A stretch of 64,000 nucleotides of DNA from Halomonas sp. Its GTDB lineage: Bacteria; Pseudomonadota; Gammaproteobacteria; Pseudomonadales; Halomonadaceae. Below, piece by piece: positions 1 through 13,555 of the stretch. The position numbers were made by a program, and so were the translations under genes. Below the pieces are notes generated by a model, which saw only the letters and a list, made by a program, of their open reading frames with translations, did not search any database and was not told where the DNA came from. Location of the stretch: NCBI GenBank assembly GCA_018401555.1, contig JAGYKP010000084.1, positions 202,847 through 266,846 on the forward strand. The letters are read 5' to 3'. The stretch's first letter is position 1. Each line of letters opens with the position of its first letter.

Positions 1-1377
1 GTGCGTTCCCGCTCGCGGGTCTCCAGCCTTACCAGGTAGTCGCCGGCGTGCTCGGCCAGTCCGCGGTGCTCGTCGAGCTCGGCATCGTAGCCCTCGGCGA
101 GCACCCCGCCGTCGCGGATCACCACCGGCGGGTTCTCCACCAGGGCGCGGTTCAGGGTGGCGGCGAGCTCGGGATAGGGGCGGATATGGTGCTTCAGCTC
201 GTCCAGGGTGGAACCCTCGGGATAGTCGGCGAGCCGGGCCTCGAGGTCGGGCAGGGCGTTGAAGGCGTCGCGCAGCCGGGCCAGGTCCCGCGGACGTGCA
301 CTGTAGAGGGCCACCCGGGCCAGGATGCGCTCCACGTCGCCGATCGCCTTGAGCGAGTCACGCAGCGCCTCGTAGCCGTCCGCCTCCAGCAGCAGGGTCA
401 CGGCGGACTGGCGTGACTGGACGCGTTCGCGGTCGCGCAGCGGGCGGTTGAGCCAGCGCTTGAGCAGCCGCGCAGCCCATGGCGGTGGCGGTGGTGTCGA
501 GCACGCTGGCCAGGGTGTTATCGCCGCTGCCACCGAGGTTCACGTCGATCTCCAGGTTGCGACGGCTGGCGGCGTCGATGACCACCGCGTCATCGCGGCT
601 CTCCACGCCGATGGCGGTGACGTGGGGCAGGCGCGAGCGCTGGGTGTCCCGGGCATACTCGACCAGGACCCCGGCGGCGGTGATGGCGGCTTCCAGGTGG
701 GCGCAGCCGAAACCGCGCAGGTCCTGGACCCCGAACTGGTCGCAGAGCAGGCGGGTCGCGCTCTCCAGATCGAATAGCCAGTCGCTCTGGCGGCGCAGCC
801 CGCGGCGCCCCTCCAGGGCTGGCGGCAGGGAGAGGCTCTCGGTCACCAGCAGTTCGGCCGGGTCGAGGCGCTGGAGCTCGGCGAGCATCTCGCCTTCGCC
901 CTCCACCTCCAGCACGCTGAAGCGACCGCTGGAGAGCTCCAGCCAGGCCAGGCCGATGCGCTCGCCGGCGGCATGCACGGCCACCAGCAGGTTGTCACGG
1001 CGGGCATCCAGCAGGGCTTCGTCATACAGGGTACCGGGGGTGACGATGCGCACCACGCGGCGCTCCACCGGGCCCTTGCTGGTGGCGGGATCGCCGATCT
1101 GTTCGCAGATCGCCACCGATTCGCCGGCGGCCACCAGGCGCGCCAGGTAGCCTTCGGCGCTATGGTAGGGCACCCCGGCCATGGGAATCGGTTGCCCGGC
1201 GGACTGGCCGCGCTGGGTCAGGGTGATGTCGAGCAGCGCCGCGGCGCGCCTGGCGTCATCGAAGAACAGCTCGTAGAAGTCGCCCATGCGATAGAACAGC
1301 AGCACGTCGGGGTGCTCGCGCTTGATCTTCAGGTACTGGGCCATCATCGGCGTATGCTGGGCGCTGGCCTGGGACAT
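1..1377 (-). CDS. mutS: DNA mismatch repair protein MutS, N-terminal part (cut by window edge, frameshifted)
   Basis: MutS recognises mismatches and small loops and starts methyl-directed repair. The start codon is at 1377. The protein opens with the mismatch-binding domain, including the Phe-x-Glu region ([10 protein letters not shown]) and the PMAGVPYHS motif, then the connector domain and the beginning of the core domain. About 455 of the usual ~855 residues are present; the ATPase lies beyond position 1. One extra base near position 480, after the residues TATAMG, shifts the frame. The expected core sequence ([12 protein letters not shown]) resumes in another frame and runs to the window edge. 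It is divergent from pncC. Confidence 0.93.
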
Positions 1378-1527
1378 GGCGATCTCTGGCTCCTGGTCTC
1401 GTTGAGCGGTCGTCGGAGGCGCACGCGAAGCAGCTGCGCCTGCATCCCCTCGGCAAAGGCAGTATTCTACGCAGATGGCCCTGCCTCGTCAGGCATGCCT
1501 TCGATCCACCGTGCAGGAGTCCTCACC

Positions 1528-2040
1528 ATGTCCCACTCTGCCACCAGCCTCGCCAACCTCGACCTGGCCACCCTGGCCGAGCGCCTGGGTCGCCTGTGCC
1601 GAGACCAGGGGGTGACCATCACCTGCGCAGAATCATGCACCGGCGGTGGGGTGGCCAGCGCCATTACCTCGGTGGCCGGCAGCTCCGACTACTTCGAGAT
1701 CGGCTATGTCACCTACTCCAACGCCGCCAAGACCCGCCTGCTGGGCGTGGAGGAGGCGCTGCTCGACGCGCATGGCGCGGTCAGCCGCGAGGTGGTGGAG
1801 GCGATGGTGCGTGGCGCCTGCCGCGACAGCGGTGGCGACCTCGGCGTGGCGATCAGCGGTGTGGCCGGCCCGGGTGGTGGCAGCGCCGACAAGCCGGTGG
1901 GTACCGTATGGCTGGCGTGGGGCGATGGCGCGGCCGCCGAGGCGGAGTGCCATCACTATCCCGGCGATCGCCGTGCGGTACGCGAGCAGGCGGTGCGCGA
2001 GGCACTGGTCGGGCTGGTGCGCCGTCTCGAGGCGCGCTGA
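1528..2040 (+). CDS. pncC: Nicotinamide-nucleotide amidohydrolase (CinA C-terminal domain family)
   Basis: Stand-alone CinA C-terminal-type amidase of 170 residues, which deamidates NMN to nicotinic acid mononucleotide in pyridine-nucleotide salvage. The family landmarks CAESCTGG near residue 30 and [12 protein letters not shown] in the second half are clear. The ATG at 1528 is preceded by AGGAG; an upstream in-frame extension overlaps mutS antisense and is not supported. It sits directly before recA, as in pseudomonads and Halomonas, but recA has its own promoter and LexA box. Confidence 0.9.
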   Translation: MSHSATSLANLDLATLAERLGRLCRDQGVTITCAESCTGGGVASAITSVAGSSDYFEIGYVTYSNAAKTRLLGVEEALLDAHGAVSREVVEAMVRGACRDSGGDLGVAISGVAGPGGGSADKPVGTVWLAWGDGAAAEAECHHYPGDRRAVREQAVREALVGLVRRLEAR

Positions 2041-2100
2041 GTCCGCCGCTCGCCCGGGGACAATTTCCGCTGGCCGAGCGCGCCATTTTTCTCCATACTA

Positions 2101-2116
2101 CTGGTCAGTCATACAG
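2101..2116 (+). promoter_or_regulatory. LexA (SOS) box of recA
   Basis: CTGG-N8-ACAG, one base from the gammaproteobacterial consensus CTGT-N8-ACAG. It lies 31 bases before the recA start codon. It implies LexA repression of recA, and a LexA repressor elsewhere in the genome. Confidence 0.85.
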
Positions 2117-2147
2117 TATCCAGAGACCCAGATTGAGGAGGCCCGTG

Positions 2148-3212
<1,065 letters not shown>

Positions 3213-3215
3213 GCC

Positions 3216-3698
3216 ATGCTGGAGCGAACCGCCAGCGACGCCACGCCCCGTGATGATGCCGTCCGGCTGTTGGCCCGGCGCGAGTACTCTCGCGCCGAGC
3301 TGGCCGAGCGTCTGGCGGCGAAGGGGCATGCGGCCGACAGCATCGCCGAGTGTCTCGACGACCTCGCCGAGCAGGGGCTGCAGTCCGATGCCCGCTTCGC
3401 CGAGAGCTTCCTGCGCTCTCGGATCTTCCGCGGCCAGGGGCCGGTGAAGATCCGCCTGGAGCTGGAGCGGCGTGGCCTCGGTCGTGAGGAGGTCCAGGCC
3501 GCCTTCGCCGCGAGCGAGCAGTCCGGCGAGGCCGACTGGTCAGGCCTGGCCTGTGCGGCGCTCGCGCGGCGTTTCACGGGGCCCGGTGACACGCCGCGCG
3601 AGCGCGCCCGTCGCGAGCGCTTCCTGGCAAGCCGCGGCTTCGACTTCGACCAGGTGCGCCACGCCCTGGCCCATGCCTGGGACGCCGCATCGGACTAG
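3216..3698 (+). CDS. recX: Regulatory protein RecX
   Basis: Modulator of RecA filaments, 160 residues, the normal length. It has the repeated three-helix RecX pattern: LLARREYSRAELAERLAAKG, then a middle repeat (DARFAESFLRSRIFRGQGPVKI) and a third repeat ending LASRGFDFDQVRHAL. It starts 3 bases after recA stops, so it is probably co-transcribed and SOS-induced with recA. Confidence 0.93.
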   Translation: MLERTASDATPRDDAVRLLARREYSRAELAERLAAKGHAADSIAECLDDLAEQGLQSDARFAESFLRSRIFRGQGPVKIRLELERRGLGREEVQAAFAASEQSGEADWSGLACAALARRFTGPGDTPRERARRERFLASRGFDFDQVRHALAHAWDAASD

Positions 3699-3725
3699 CC
3701 CCCTTCAGTCCCTTGACAACTGCGC

Positions 3726-3731
3726 TATAAT
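3726..3731 (+). promoter_or_regulatory. Candidate -10 element for alaS
   Basis: Perfect TATAAT, 130 bases before the alaS start codon. A perfect TTGACA at 3713-3718 is only 7 bases upstream, too close to act as its -35 element. The usable -35 would fall near 3703 (CTTCAG), which is weak. Confidence 0.45.
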
Positions 3732-3860
3732 GTCTCCCTTTGCGAACGCCCCGGGTGGCACCCCGTGGCACCGCGATGCGCCATGTTCACGCGCCTCGTG
3801 GCGCCCGTCTCGAGCCAGCGTCGCCCGCCGGGTCACCCCGTTCATCGCCACGGATACCCC

Positions 3861-6470
<2,610 letters not shown>

Positions 6471-6481
6471 CAGTTTTCGAC

Positions 6482-6510
6482 AGGGCCGGTAGCCGCGAGG
6501 CGCCGGCCCT
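6482..6510 (+). terminator. Hairpin between alaS and lysC
   Basis: Perfect 8-bp inverted repeat AGGGCCGG/CCGGCCCT with a 13-base loop, 11 bases after the alaS stop. There is no clear T tract, so termination may be partial. Confidence 0.5.
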
Positions 6511-6577
6511 GCTTGTAGAGAGTCACCTTTCACTCATCCGGGCGTAGCAGCCCGACATACGAGGGGAAACATCACCG

Positions 6578-7831
6578 ATGGCACTATACGTACAGAAGTT
6601 CGGCGGCACCTCGGTGGGCTCCGTGGAGCGCATCAAGGCCGTGGCCGAGAAGGTCAAGGGCTTCCGCGACAACGGCCACCAGGTCGTCGTGGTGGTCTCC
6701 GCCATGAGCGGCGAGACCAATCGACTGATCGGCATGGCCAACGAGATCAACGATGAGCCGACCCCGCGCGAGATGGACATGCTGCTCTCCACCGGCGAGC
6801 AGGTGACCATCTCGCTGCTGGCCATGGCGCTGCACAAGCTGGGCGTGCCGGCGACCTCCTATACCGGCTCCCAGGTGGGTATCCAGACCGACAGCGCCCA
6901 CACCAAGGCGCGCATCCAGCGTATCGAGACCGATGAGCTGCAGTCCGACCTGGATGACGGCCAGGTGGTGGTGGTCGCCGGCTTCCAGGGGGTCGACGAG
7001 GAGGGCAACATTACCACCCTCGGCCGCGGCGGTTCCGATACCACCGGCGTGGCCCTGGCCGCGGCGCTGAAGGCCGACGAGTGCCAGATCTACACCGATG
7101 TCGATGGCGTCTACACCACCGATCCCCGGGTGTGCAGCAAGGCCCAGCGCCTCGAGAGCATCACCGTCGAGGAGATGCTGGAGCTGGCCAGCCTGGGCTC
7201 CAAGGTGCTGCAGATTCGCGCCGTCGAATTCGCCGGCAAGTACAATGTTCCGCTGCGCGTGCTGTCCAGCTTCGAGGATGGCCCCGGCACCCTGATCGTT
7301 GCAGACTCCGACCAAGACGAGGACACCATGGAAGAACCGCTGATCTCCGGTATCGCCTTCACCGCCAACGAGGCCAAGCTGACCCTGCTCAACACCCCCG
7401 ACGTGCCGGGCGTGGCCTCGCGCATCCTCGGCCCCATCGCCGACGCCAACATCGAAGTCGACATGATCGTGCAGAACGTGGCGCCGGCCGGCGACTACAC
7501 CGACTTCACCTTCACCGTGGCCAAGGGTGACTACAAGCAGACCCTCAAGATCCTCAATGAGCAGGTGCTGCCGGACCTGGGCGAGGGTGAGGTCAAGGGT
7601 GACGACAACATCGCCAAGGTCTCCCTGGTGGGCGTCGGCATGCGCTCCCACGCCGGTGTGGCCTCGAAGATGTTCCGCGTGCTCTCCGAGGAGAACATCA
7701 ACATTCGCATGGTCTCCACTTCCGAGATCAAGATTTCGGTGGTGATCGACGAGAAGCAGATGGAGCTGGCCGTGCGCGCCCTGCACAAGGCCTTCGGTCT
7801 CGACAAGGCCGATATCGAGAGCGAAGAATAA
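6578..7831 (+). CDS. lysC: Aspartate kinase (aspartokinase)
   Basis: First enzyme of the aspartate family pathway (lysine, threonine, methionine, and in halophiles the precursor of ectoine). It has 417 residues and is intact. The N-terminal kinase domain starts [10 protein letters not shown] and contains [21 protein letters not shown]. The regulatory half carries two ACT domains ([15 protein letters not shown] and [16 protein letters not shown]). No ectABC genes are in the window, so a specific ectoine role cannot be judged. Confidence 0.97.
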   Translation: MALYVQKFGGTSVGSVERIKAVAEKVKGFRDNGHQVVVVVSAMSGETNRLIGMANEINDEPTPREMDMLLSTGEQVTISLLAMALHKLGVPATSYTGSQVGIQTDSAHTKARIQRIETDELQSDLDDGQVVVVAGFQGVDEEGNITTLGRGGSDTTGVALAAALKADECQIYTDVDGVYTTDPRVCSKAQRLESITVEEMLELASLGSKVLQIRAVEFAGKYNVPLRVLSSFEDGPGTLIVADSDQDEDTMEEPLISGIAFTANEAKLTLLNTPDVPGVASRILGPIADANIEVDMIVQNVAPAGDYTDFTFTVAKGDYKQTLKILNEQVLPDLGEGEVKGDDNIAKVSLVGVGMRSHAGVASKMFRVLSEENINIRMVSTSEIKISVVIDEKQMELAVRALHKAFGLDKADIESEE

Positions 7832-7868
7832 GCCGACCCGTGGCGGCAGATTACCTTCTACGCTGGTA

Positions 7869-7902
7869 GGGAAGCCCGTCGCGTCCTGCGGCGGTGCTTC
7901 CC
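7869..7902 (+). terminator. Hairpin after lysC
   Basis: Inverted repeat GGGAAGC/GCTTCCC with an inner pairing CCGTCGC/GCGGCGG (one G-T pair), 38 bases after lysC, followed by a weak T stretch. A second perfect stem (GGCGGCCC/GGGCCGCC) is at 7910-7934. The csrA leader therefore starts with two stable stems. Confidence 0.55.
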
Positions 7903-8037
7903 TTCAACGGGCGGCCCGTGTTTGATGGGCCGCCGTGTTGGTCACGGAGGACGTTCTGCCACATACTGGGGCGGCGTGGTACCGCCGGCCAACATCCCGT
8001 TGCCAGCCAGAGAACAAGCCTGAGAAGGAGATCAGCC

Positions 8038-8235
8038 ATGCTCATCCTGACCCGCCGTGTCGGCGAGACCCTGATGATAGGTGACGACATCACCGTGACG
8101 GTGCTGGGCGTGAAAGGCAACCAGGTCCGTATCGGGGTGAATGCGCCGAAGGATGTGGCAGTTCATCGCGAGGAGATCTATCAGCGCATTCAGCGCGAGA
8201 AGAGTGACGAGGAAGGCTCTGGCCACGAAGAGTAA
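8038..8235 (+). CDS. csrA: Carbon storage regulator CsrA
   Basis: Global post-transcriptional regulator of 65 residues that binds GGA motifs in RNA hairpin loops. The start ([20 protein letters not shown]) and the RNA-binding [18 protein letters not shown] segment are standard; the short acidic tail is typical. A GAAGGAG ribosome-binding site precedes the ATG. It follows lysC and precedes tRNA-Ser, as in Pseudomonas and Halomonas. Confidence 0.97.
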   Translation: MLILTRRVGETLMIGDDITVTVLGVKGNQVRIGVNAPKDVAVHREEIYQRIQREKSDEEGSGHEE

Positions 8236-8270
8236 CGGTCAGGGCTGTAGACAAAAAAGCCGCGGGGGGC

Positions 8271-8299
8271 TGGACAAACCCCTTCGGAAACGGTAAGAT
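8271..8299 (+). promoter_or_regulatory. Promoter of tRNA-Ser
   Basis: -35 TGGACA (8271-8276), 17-base spacer, -10 TAAGAT (8294-8299). The predicted transcript starts about 10 bases before the tRNA. Confidence 0.65.
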
Positions 8300-8316
8300 A
8301 TGCGCCGTGTCGTTAG

Positions 8317-8409
8317 GGAGAGGTGGCCGAGTGGCTGAAGGCGCTCCCCTGCTAAGGGAGTAAGGGGTTTATAGCCTCTTCGAGGGTTCGAATCCCTCCC
8401 TCTCCGCCA
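8317..8409 (+). tRNA. tRNA-Ser (GCT)
   Basis: Class II tRNA of 93 bases including CCA. The acceptor stem GGAGAGG/CCTCTCC, anticodon GCT, a long variable arm and the T loop TTCGAAT are all present. Confidence 0.97.
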
Positions 8410-8430
8410 CAGCGATACCGTGAAGCATCA

Positions 8431-8507
8431 GCGCCCGTAGCTCAGCTGGATAGAGTACCTGACTACGAATCAGGTGGTCGGAGGTTCGAATCCTCCCGGG
8501 CGCGCCA
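8431..8507 (+). tRNA. tRNA-Arg (ACG), copy 1
   Basis: 77 bases with encoded CCA. Acceptor stem GCGCCCG/CGGGCGC; anticodon ACG, which is modified to ICG and reads CGU, CGC and CGA. Confidence 0.97.
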
Positions 8508-8555
8508 GCTTCCACGCAAGACAGGTGATGGCGGTCACTGACAACACCGCACTTC

Positions 8556-8632
8556 GCGCCCGTAGCTCAGCTGGATAGAGTACCTGACTACGAATCAGGT
8601 GGTCGGAGGTTCGAATCCTCCCGGGCGCGCCA
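8556..8632 (+). tRNA. tRNA-Arg (ACG), copy 2
   Basis: Identical to the tRNA at 8431-8507 and 48 bases downstream of it; a tandem duplication in one transcription unit. Confidence 0.97.
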
Positions 8633-8638
8633 GATCTC

Positions 8639-8677
8639 GACCCGTCCTCCAACGCGAGGGCGGGTCTTCTCTTTTTT
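8639..8677 (+). terminator. Rho-independent terminator of the tRNA cluster
   Basis: 11-bp stem (one G-T pair) with a 6-base loop, arms 8639-8649 and 8656-8666, followed by TTCTCTTTTTT. Confidence 0.85.
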
Positions 8678-8781
8678 GGGACGTCCTGTCCCTACCGGTT
8701 TCTGCTAGCCGGGGCGCCTCCTCCTGGCGCCCCTGCGATCGTTTGAGGCGCCGTCGCCATTGCGACGTGCGCCTCCTTTTT
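8678..8781 (+). ncRNA. Candidate small RNA or structured 3' region: three stem-loops with terminator
   Basis: Three consecutive stems lie between the tRNA terminator and the 3' end of dusC. They are GGGAC/GTCCC (8678-8692), a perfect 8-bp GGGGCGCC/GGCGCCCC with loop TCCTCCT (8711-8733), and a long composite stem 8745-8775 followed by CTTTTT, a strong plus-strand terminator. The tRNA operon already has its own terminator, so this second one is unexplained. On the minus strand, as dusC 3' UTR, the first two loops read AGGAC and AGGAGGA, which contain GGA as CsrA sites do. No promoter is evident on either strand. Confidence 0.4.
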
Positions 8782-8813
8782 ATCCAGCCGTCTTTCCTGT
8801 CCCGCTGCCGTAC

Positions 8814-9875
8814 CTATCCTGCAGAGACTCTCCGGCCGGCCATGGTAGCGACCATGGCCGTGGGGTGTTCGTTGGCGTCCGGCGCATTGGCCGTAAGGCC
8901 CGCCAGCAGATCGTCCAGCCTGGTAAGGCGCTTGAGGTGCTGGAAGCGTCGTGCCGCCTCGGTGTCCCCCTGGCGCATATGGTTGAGCCACTGCTTGACC
9001 AGCGAGGTGACCACGCGCTCGGGGAGCGTGCTACGCTGCAGTGCAGCAAACTCGTTCAGGACCCTCGCCCGCGCCGCCCAGGGGGTGGGCGCCAGGCGCT
9101 CGCCGGTGCGCTGCCAGTGGCGGATACGTGCCGCCAGCCAGGGGTCGGCCAGCGCCCCGCGGCCGAGCATGACATCGCGGCAGCCGGAGAGGGTGCGGGC
9201 CTTCCAGTAGTCCTCGAGGGTCCAGATGTCGCCGTTGGCGATCACCGGGATGGTCAGGTCGCGTCGAATGCGACCGATCCACTCCCAGTGGGCCGGTGGG
9301 CGGTAGCCCTCTTCCCGGGTGCGGCCATGCACCACCAGGTGTCGGGCACCGCCTGCCTGGGCCGCGCGGCCGCAGGCCAGTGCCAGGCGCCGATCGGCGA
9401 AGCCCAGGCGGATCTTGGCGGTCACCGGAATGTGCTGGCCTACCGCTTCATGCACGGCAGCGACCACGGCATAAACTCGCCGCGGGTCGCGCAGCAGTGA
9501 GGCGCCGCCATCGTGGCGGTTGACCAGCTTGGCCGGACAGCCGAAGTTGAGATCGACACCGGTGGCGCCGAGGCGCAGGGCCTGGCGGGCATTGGCCGCC
9601 AGGGCCTCGGGGTCGGAGCCGAGCAGCTGCAACTGGACCGGTACCCCGCCAGGGGTCATCATGCGGGCGTGCTGCAGTTCGGGGCAGTGCTTGTGGAAGA
9701 CGCGTGGCGGCAGGCGGGCATCCACCACGCGCACGAACTCGGTGACTGCCCAGTCGAAGCCCGGCTGGCGGGTCAGCAGGTCTCGGGTATGGGCGTCGAT
9801 GACCCCCTCCATGGGGGCCAGGCCGATCAAGCCGTGTGAATCCTGTAGTAAATTAACAACGCTGACTTCCACCAT
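8814..9875 (-). CDS. dusC: tRNA-dihydrouridine(16) synthase DusC
   Basis: Flavoenzyme reducing uridine to dihydrouridine in tRNA D loops. Visible motifs are the FMN-binding start LAPMEGVID, the active-site NFGCPAKLVNRHDGGASLL with catalytic Cys, the VTAKIRLGF strand and VIANGDIW. DusC rather than DusA/B is favoured by the APMEGV start and overall similarity; subfamily confidence is moderate. The start is uncertain: ATGs at 9899 and 9875 lack a clear ribosome-binding site, while a TTG near 9830 follows an ACAGGA and sits at the usual N-terminus. It is convergent with the tRNA cluster and divergent from oadG. Confidence 0.88.
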   Translation of the reverse strand: MVEVSVVNLLQDSHGLIGLAPMEGVIDAHTRDLLTRQPGFDWAVTEFVRVVDARLPPRVFHKHCPELQHARMMTPGGVPVQLQLLGSDPEALAANARQALRLGATGVDLNFGCPAKLVNRHDGGASLLRDPRRVYAVVAAVHEAVGQHIPVTAKIRLGFADRRLALACGRAAQAGGARHLVVHGRTREEGYRPPAHWEWIGRIRRDLTIPVIANGDIWTLEDYWKARTLSGCRDVMLGRGALADPWLAARIRHWQRTGERLAPTPWAARARVLNEFAALQRSTLPERVVTSLVKQWLNHMRQGDTEAARRFQHLKRLTRLDDLLAGLTANAPDANEHPTAMVATMAGRRVSAG

Positions 9876-9991
9876 GAATCCATTGCAATTTGTCGACAAT
9901 CTGGCAGTTTATACCACAATCAAACTTCGCAAGCCGCCATGTTCCGCGAAATCAGGGTGCATGGTGGCGAGATAACGCCAGGAGGCGCCCG

Positions 9992-10248
9992 ATGCAGGAC
10001 ATGCAGCTGCTGGAGGAGGGCCTGTCCCTCATGGCCCTGGGCATGGGCTTCGTTTTTGTTTTTCTTACCTTGCTAGTGATCGTCACCACCCTGATGTCCA
10101 AGGTCATCGGCCGCTTCTTCCCGGAGCCCGTGGCACCTGCGGCGCCGGTAATCGCGGTGGCGCCACCGCCCAGCCGAGCCAGGACGATGACGTCATGGTG
10201 GCCATCACCGCCGCGGTGCACCGCTACCGCCGCCGCCATCGCCGCTGA
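9992..10248 (+). CDS. oadG: Oxaloacetate decarboxylase gamma subunit (frameshifted)
   Basis: Small membrane subunit that anchors and assembles the Na+-pumping oxaloacetate decarboxylase. The N-terminus has one transmembrane helix ([21 protein letters not shown]) and a proline/alanine linker. The C-terminal part with the expected basic tail ([18 protein letters not shown]) lies in another frame and ends with TGA at 10248. The span of 257 bases is not a multiple of three, so one indel near 10175 is implied. Without it the protein is about 85 residues, normal for OadG. First gene of oadGAB. Confidence 0.82.
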
Positions 10249-10315
10249 GCGGCGCCCCGTCCCCAGTACCCCCCTATTCCCTTTCCTTTCCATTCATAAC
10301 GACAAGGTCACGACC

Positions 10316-12136
10316 ATGACTGACAACGTACGCCCGCTGGGCATCACCGATGTCGTCCTGCGAGACGCCCATCAGTCGCTGTTCGCCACCCGCCTGCGCC
10401 TCGATGACATGCTGCCCATCGCCGAGAAGCTCGACCGCGTCGGCTTCTGGTCGCTGGAGTCCTGGGGCGGGGCCACCTTCGACGCCTGTATCCGCTACCT
10501 CGGCGAGGATCCGTGGGAGCGGATACGGGCGTTGAAAGCGGCCATGCCCAACACGCCCCAGCAGATGCTGCTGCGCGGCCAGAACCTGCTCGGCTACCGC
10601 CACTACGCCGACGACGTGGTGGACAAGTTCGTCGAGCGGGCCAGGACCAACGGCGTCGACGTGTTCCGCGTCTTCGATGCCATGAACGACCCGCGCAACC
10701 TCGAGCGCGCCATCCAGGCGGTGCGCAAGGTCGAGGGCCATGCCCAGGGTACGCTCTCCTACACGGTGAGCCCGGTGCATACCCTGGACGGCTGGGTCGA
10801 GCTCGGCAAGACCATCGCCGCCATGGGCGCCGACTCCCTGGCGATCAAGGACATGGCCGGCCTGCTCAAGCCCTACGACGCCTTTGAACTGGTCACCAAG
10901 CTCAAGAAGGCGGTGGACATCCCCATCCACATGCAGTGCCACGCCACCACCGGCATGTCCACCGCCACCGCCCTCAAGGCCGCCGAGGCGGGCATCGACA
11001 ACGTCGACACCGCCATCTCCTCGATGTCCATGACCTATGGTCACAGCCCCACCGAGTCGCTGGTGGCCATCCTCCAGGGCACCGAGCGCGACACCGGCCT
11101 CGATCTCGAGCTGCTCGAGGAGATCGCCGCCTACTTCCGCGAGGTGCGCAAGAAGTACGCCGCCTTCGAGGGCTCGCTGAAGGGCATCGACTCGCGCATC
11201 CTGATCGCCCAGGTGCCGGGTGGCATGCTCACCAACATGGAAGGCCAGCTCAAGGAGCAGGGCGCCGGGGACAAGCTCGACGACGTGCTCAAGGAGATCC
11301 CCAGGGTGCGCGAGGACCTGGGGTTCATCCCGCTGGTCACCCCCACCTCCCAGATCGTCGGCACCCAGGCGGTGATGAACGTGATGATGGGGGAGCGCTA
11401 CAAGTCGATCTCCAAGGAGGTCCAGGCGCTTCTCAAGGGCGAGTACGGCGCCGCCCCGGCGCCGTTCAACAAGGAGCTGCAGGCGCGCGTACTGGAGGGT
11501 GGCGAGCCGATCACCTGCCGCCCGGCCGACAACCTCAGCCCCGAGATGGACAAGCTGGCCGCCGAGCTCAAGGAGAAGGCCAAGGCCGACGGCATCCGTC
11601 TGGCCGAAGGGGAGCGCGAGATCGACGACGTGCTCACCTATGCGCTGTTCCCGCAGATCGGCCTGAAGTTCCTCAACAACCGCGACAATCCCGATGCCTT
11701 CGAGCCGGCGCCCCAGGCCCCCGAGGCCGGCGCCAGCCTGCCCGCGAAAGCTGAGGCCAAGGCACCCGCGACCCAGGGCGGCGCCCCGGCCGGCCCCGAG
11801 ACCTATACCGTCAAGGTCAACGGCAAGCAGTATGTGGTCGAGGTCGCCGAGGGCGGCGAAGTCGGTGCCGTCCAGGAGCAGGCCGCGGCCGCCCAGCCCG
11901 CCGAGAGCGCCCCCGCCGCCCCCAGCGGCGAGGCGATCACCGCGCCCCTGGCCGGCAACATCTTCAAGGTCAACGTGCGCGAGGGGGACAGCGTCGCCGA
12001 GGGTGACGTGGTGATCATCCTCGAGGCGATGAAGATGGAAACCGAGGTACGTGCCGCAAGCGCCGGTACCGTCTCTTCCGTCAAGGTCGGCGAGGGCGAC
12101 AGCGTCGCCGTCGGTGACGTGCTGATCGAGCTCTAA
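10316..12136 (+). CDS. oadA: Oxaloacetate decarboxylase alpha subunit
   Basis: 606-residue cytoplasmic carboxyltransferase that moves CO2 from oxaloacetate to biotin. The N-terminal HMGL-like TIM barrel begins [17 protein letters not shown] and carries the metal-site [10 protein letters not shown]. Next come the PYC/OADA conserved domain, an Ala/Pro linker from about residue 465, and a C-terminal biotinyl domain with the biotin-lysine motif EAMKMET. The ATG at 10316 is 68 bases after oadG and oadB follows after 10, forming one operon. Confidence 0.96.
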   Translation: MTDNVRPLGITDVVLRDAHQSLFATRLRLDDMLPIAEKLDRVGFWSLESWGGATFDACIRYLGEDPWERIRALKAAMPNTPQQMLLRGQNLLGYRHYADDVVDKFVERARTNGVDVFRVFDAMNDPRNLERAIQAVRKVEGHAQGTLSYTVSPVHTLDGWVELGKTIAAMGADSLAIKDMAGLLKPYDAFELVTKLKKAVDIPIHMQCHATTGMSTATALKAAEAGIDNVDTAISSMSMTYGHSPTESLVAILQGTERDTGLDLELLEEIAAYFREVRKKYAAFEGSLKGIDSRILIAQVPGGMLTNMEGQLKEQGAGDKLDDVLKEIPRVREDLGFIPLVTPTSQIVGTQAVMNVMMGERYKSISKEVQALLKGEYGAAPAPFNKELQARVLEGGEPITCRPADNLSPEMDKLAAELKEKAKADGIRLAEGEREIDDVLTYALFPQIGLKFLNNRDNPDAFEPAPQAPEAGASLPAKAEAKAPATQGGAPAGPETYTVKVNGKQYVVEVAEGGEVGAVQEQAAAAQPAESAPAAPSGEAITAPLAGNIFKVNVREGDSVAEGDVVIILEAMKMETEVRAASAGTVSSVKVGEGDSVAVGDVLIEL

Positions 12137-12146
12137 GGGCCCCGAC

Positions 12147-13469
12147 ATGGAGAAACTACTGACACTCTGGTACGGCTCGGGGGTCTACAACCTGACGCCG
12201 GGGCAGGCCGTGATGATCCTGGTCGGCATGTTGCTGCTCTACCTGGCCATCGCCAAGAAGTTCGAGCCGCTGCTGCTGGTACCCATCGGCTTCGGCGGCA
12301 TCCTCGCCAATATCCCCGAGGCCGGCCTGGCGCTGTCGGCGCTGGACCAGGCCATCGAGGTGGCCAAGCCAGCGGTGCTGCAGCAGCTTGCGACGGCGCT
12401 GGGCGTGACCCTCGACCCCCTGGCGAACGCCGAGGCGTGGCGTGAGGCGCTCAAGGGCGTGGCCCACGAGGGGGCCACGCCGGACGCGCTGCGCGCCGCG
12501 CGCGATATCGCGGTGGGCGTCGGCTATGGCGACGGCATGCTCTACAGCTTCTACAAGGTCGCCATCGCCTCCGGCATCGCCCCGCTGATCATCTTCATGG
12601 GCGTGGGCGCGATGACCGACTTCGGGCCGCTGCTGGCCAATCCGCGCACCCTGTTCCTGGGCGCGGCGGCACAGTTCGGCATCTTCGCCACCCTGTTCGG
12701 CGCGGTGGGCCTTTCGTCGCTGGGCGTGATGGACTTCTCGCTCAACCAGGCCGCCGCCATCGGCATCATCGGCGGCGCCGACGGTCCCACCTCGATCTAC
12801 GTGTCGAGCGTGCTGGCTCCCGAACTGCTGGGTGCGATCGCCGTGGCCGCCTACGCCTACATGGCCCTGGTGCCGCTGATCCAGCCGCCGATCATGAAGC
12901 TGCTGACCAGCCAGAAGGAGCGCGAGATCACCATGACCCAGCTGCGGCCGGTGTCGAAGCGCGAGAAGATCGTCTTCCCCATCGCCATCCTGCTGCTGGT
13001 CGCCTTCTTCCTGCCCGATGCGGCGCCACTGCTGGGGATGTTCTGCTTCGGCAACCTGATGCGCGAGTGCGGGGTGGTGGAGCGCCTCTCCGATACCGCC
13101 CAGAATGCCCTGATCAACATCGTCACCATCATCCTGGGCCTCTCGGTGGGCTCCAAGCTGATGGCCGAGAGCTTCCTGGCCGTGGAGACCCTGGGCATCC
13201 TGGCGCTGGGCATCGTGGCCTTCGGCATCGGCACCTCGGCCGGGGTGCTGATGGCCAAGCTGATGAACGTGATGAGCCGCATTCCGATCAACCCGCTGAT
13301 CGGCTCGGCGGGCGTCTCGGCGGTGCCCATGGCGGCACGGGTCTCCAACAAGGTGGGCCTGGAGGCCAACCCGCACAACTTCCTGCTGATGCACGCCATG
13401 GGGCCCAACGTGGCCGGGGTGATCGGCTCGGCGGTGGCCGCGGGGGTGATGATCAAGTACCTCGGCTGA
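12147..13469 (+). CDS. oadB: Oxaloacetate decarboxylase beta subunit (sodium pump)
   Basis: 440-residue integral membrane subunit that decarboxylates carboxybiotin and exports Na+. Many hydrophobic helices are visible, together with the conserved segments [20 protein letters not shown] and [14 protein letters not shown]. It is intact and ends the oadGAB operon before a bidirectional terminator. A Na+ pump fits a halophilic or haloalkaliphilic lifestyle, which is inference. Confidence 0.96.
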   Translation: MEKLLTLWYGSGVYNLTPGQAVMILVGMLLLYLAIAKKFEPLLLVPIGFGGILANIPEAGLALSALDQAIEVAKPAVLQQLATALGVTLDPLANAEAWREALKGVAHEGATPDALRAARDIAVGVGYGDGMLYSFYKVAIASGIAPLIIFMGVGAMTDFGPLLANPRTLFLGAAAQFGIFATLFGAVGLSSLGVMDFSLNQAAAIGIIGGADGPTSIYVSSVLAPELLGAIAVAAYAYMALVPLIQPPIMKLLTSQKEREITMTQLRPVSKREKIVFPIAILLLVAFFLPDAAPLLGMFCFGNLMRECGVVERLSDTAQNALINIVTIILGLSVGSKLMAESFLAVETLGILALGIVAFGIGTSAGVLMAKLMNVMSRIPINPLIGSAGVSAVPMAARVSNKVGLEANPHNFLLMHAMGPNVAGVIGSAVAAGVMIKYLG

Positions 13470-13490
13470 GCGCCACGGAGACGCCAGCCA

Positions 13491-13526
13491 CACGACGAAA
13501 GGCGCCTACGGGCGCCTTTTGTCGTG
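13491..13526. terminator. Bidirectional terminator between oadB and yigZ
   Basis: 16-bp stem with one G-T pair (13491-13506 with 13511-13526) and a TACG loop. Runs of A and T inside the stem serve the convergent genes on both sides. Confidence 0.8.
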
Positions 13527-13555
13527 TCGCGGTTTCGAGAGGGGCGGTGCCGGCC

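Noticed and set aside
3713..3718. Perfect TTGACA as -35 of alaS
   Set aside because: Only 7 bases from the TATAAT at 3726, incompatible with a sigma-70 promoter; no matching -10 at 17 bases.
8431..8632. Two identical 77-base units as a possible CRISPR-like or mobile repeat
   Set aside because: They fold as complete tRNA-Arg genes; a simple tandem tRNA duplication.
10274..12148. 624-codon minus-strand frame
   Set aside because: Shadow of oadA; composition (Gly/His/Leu/Asp) typical of antisense translation.
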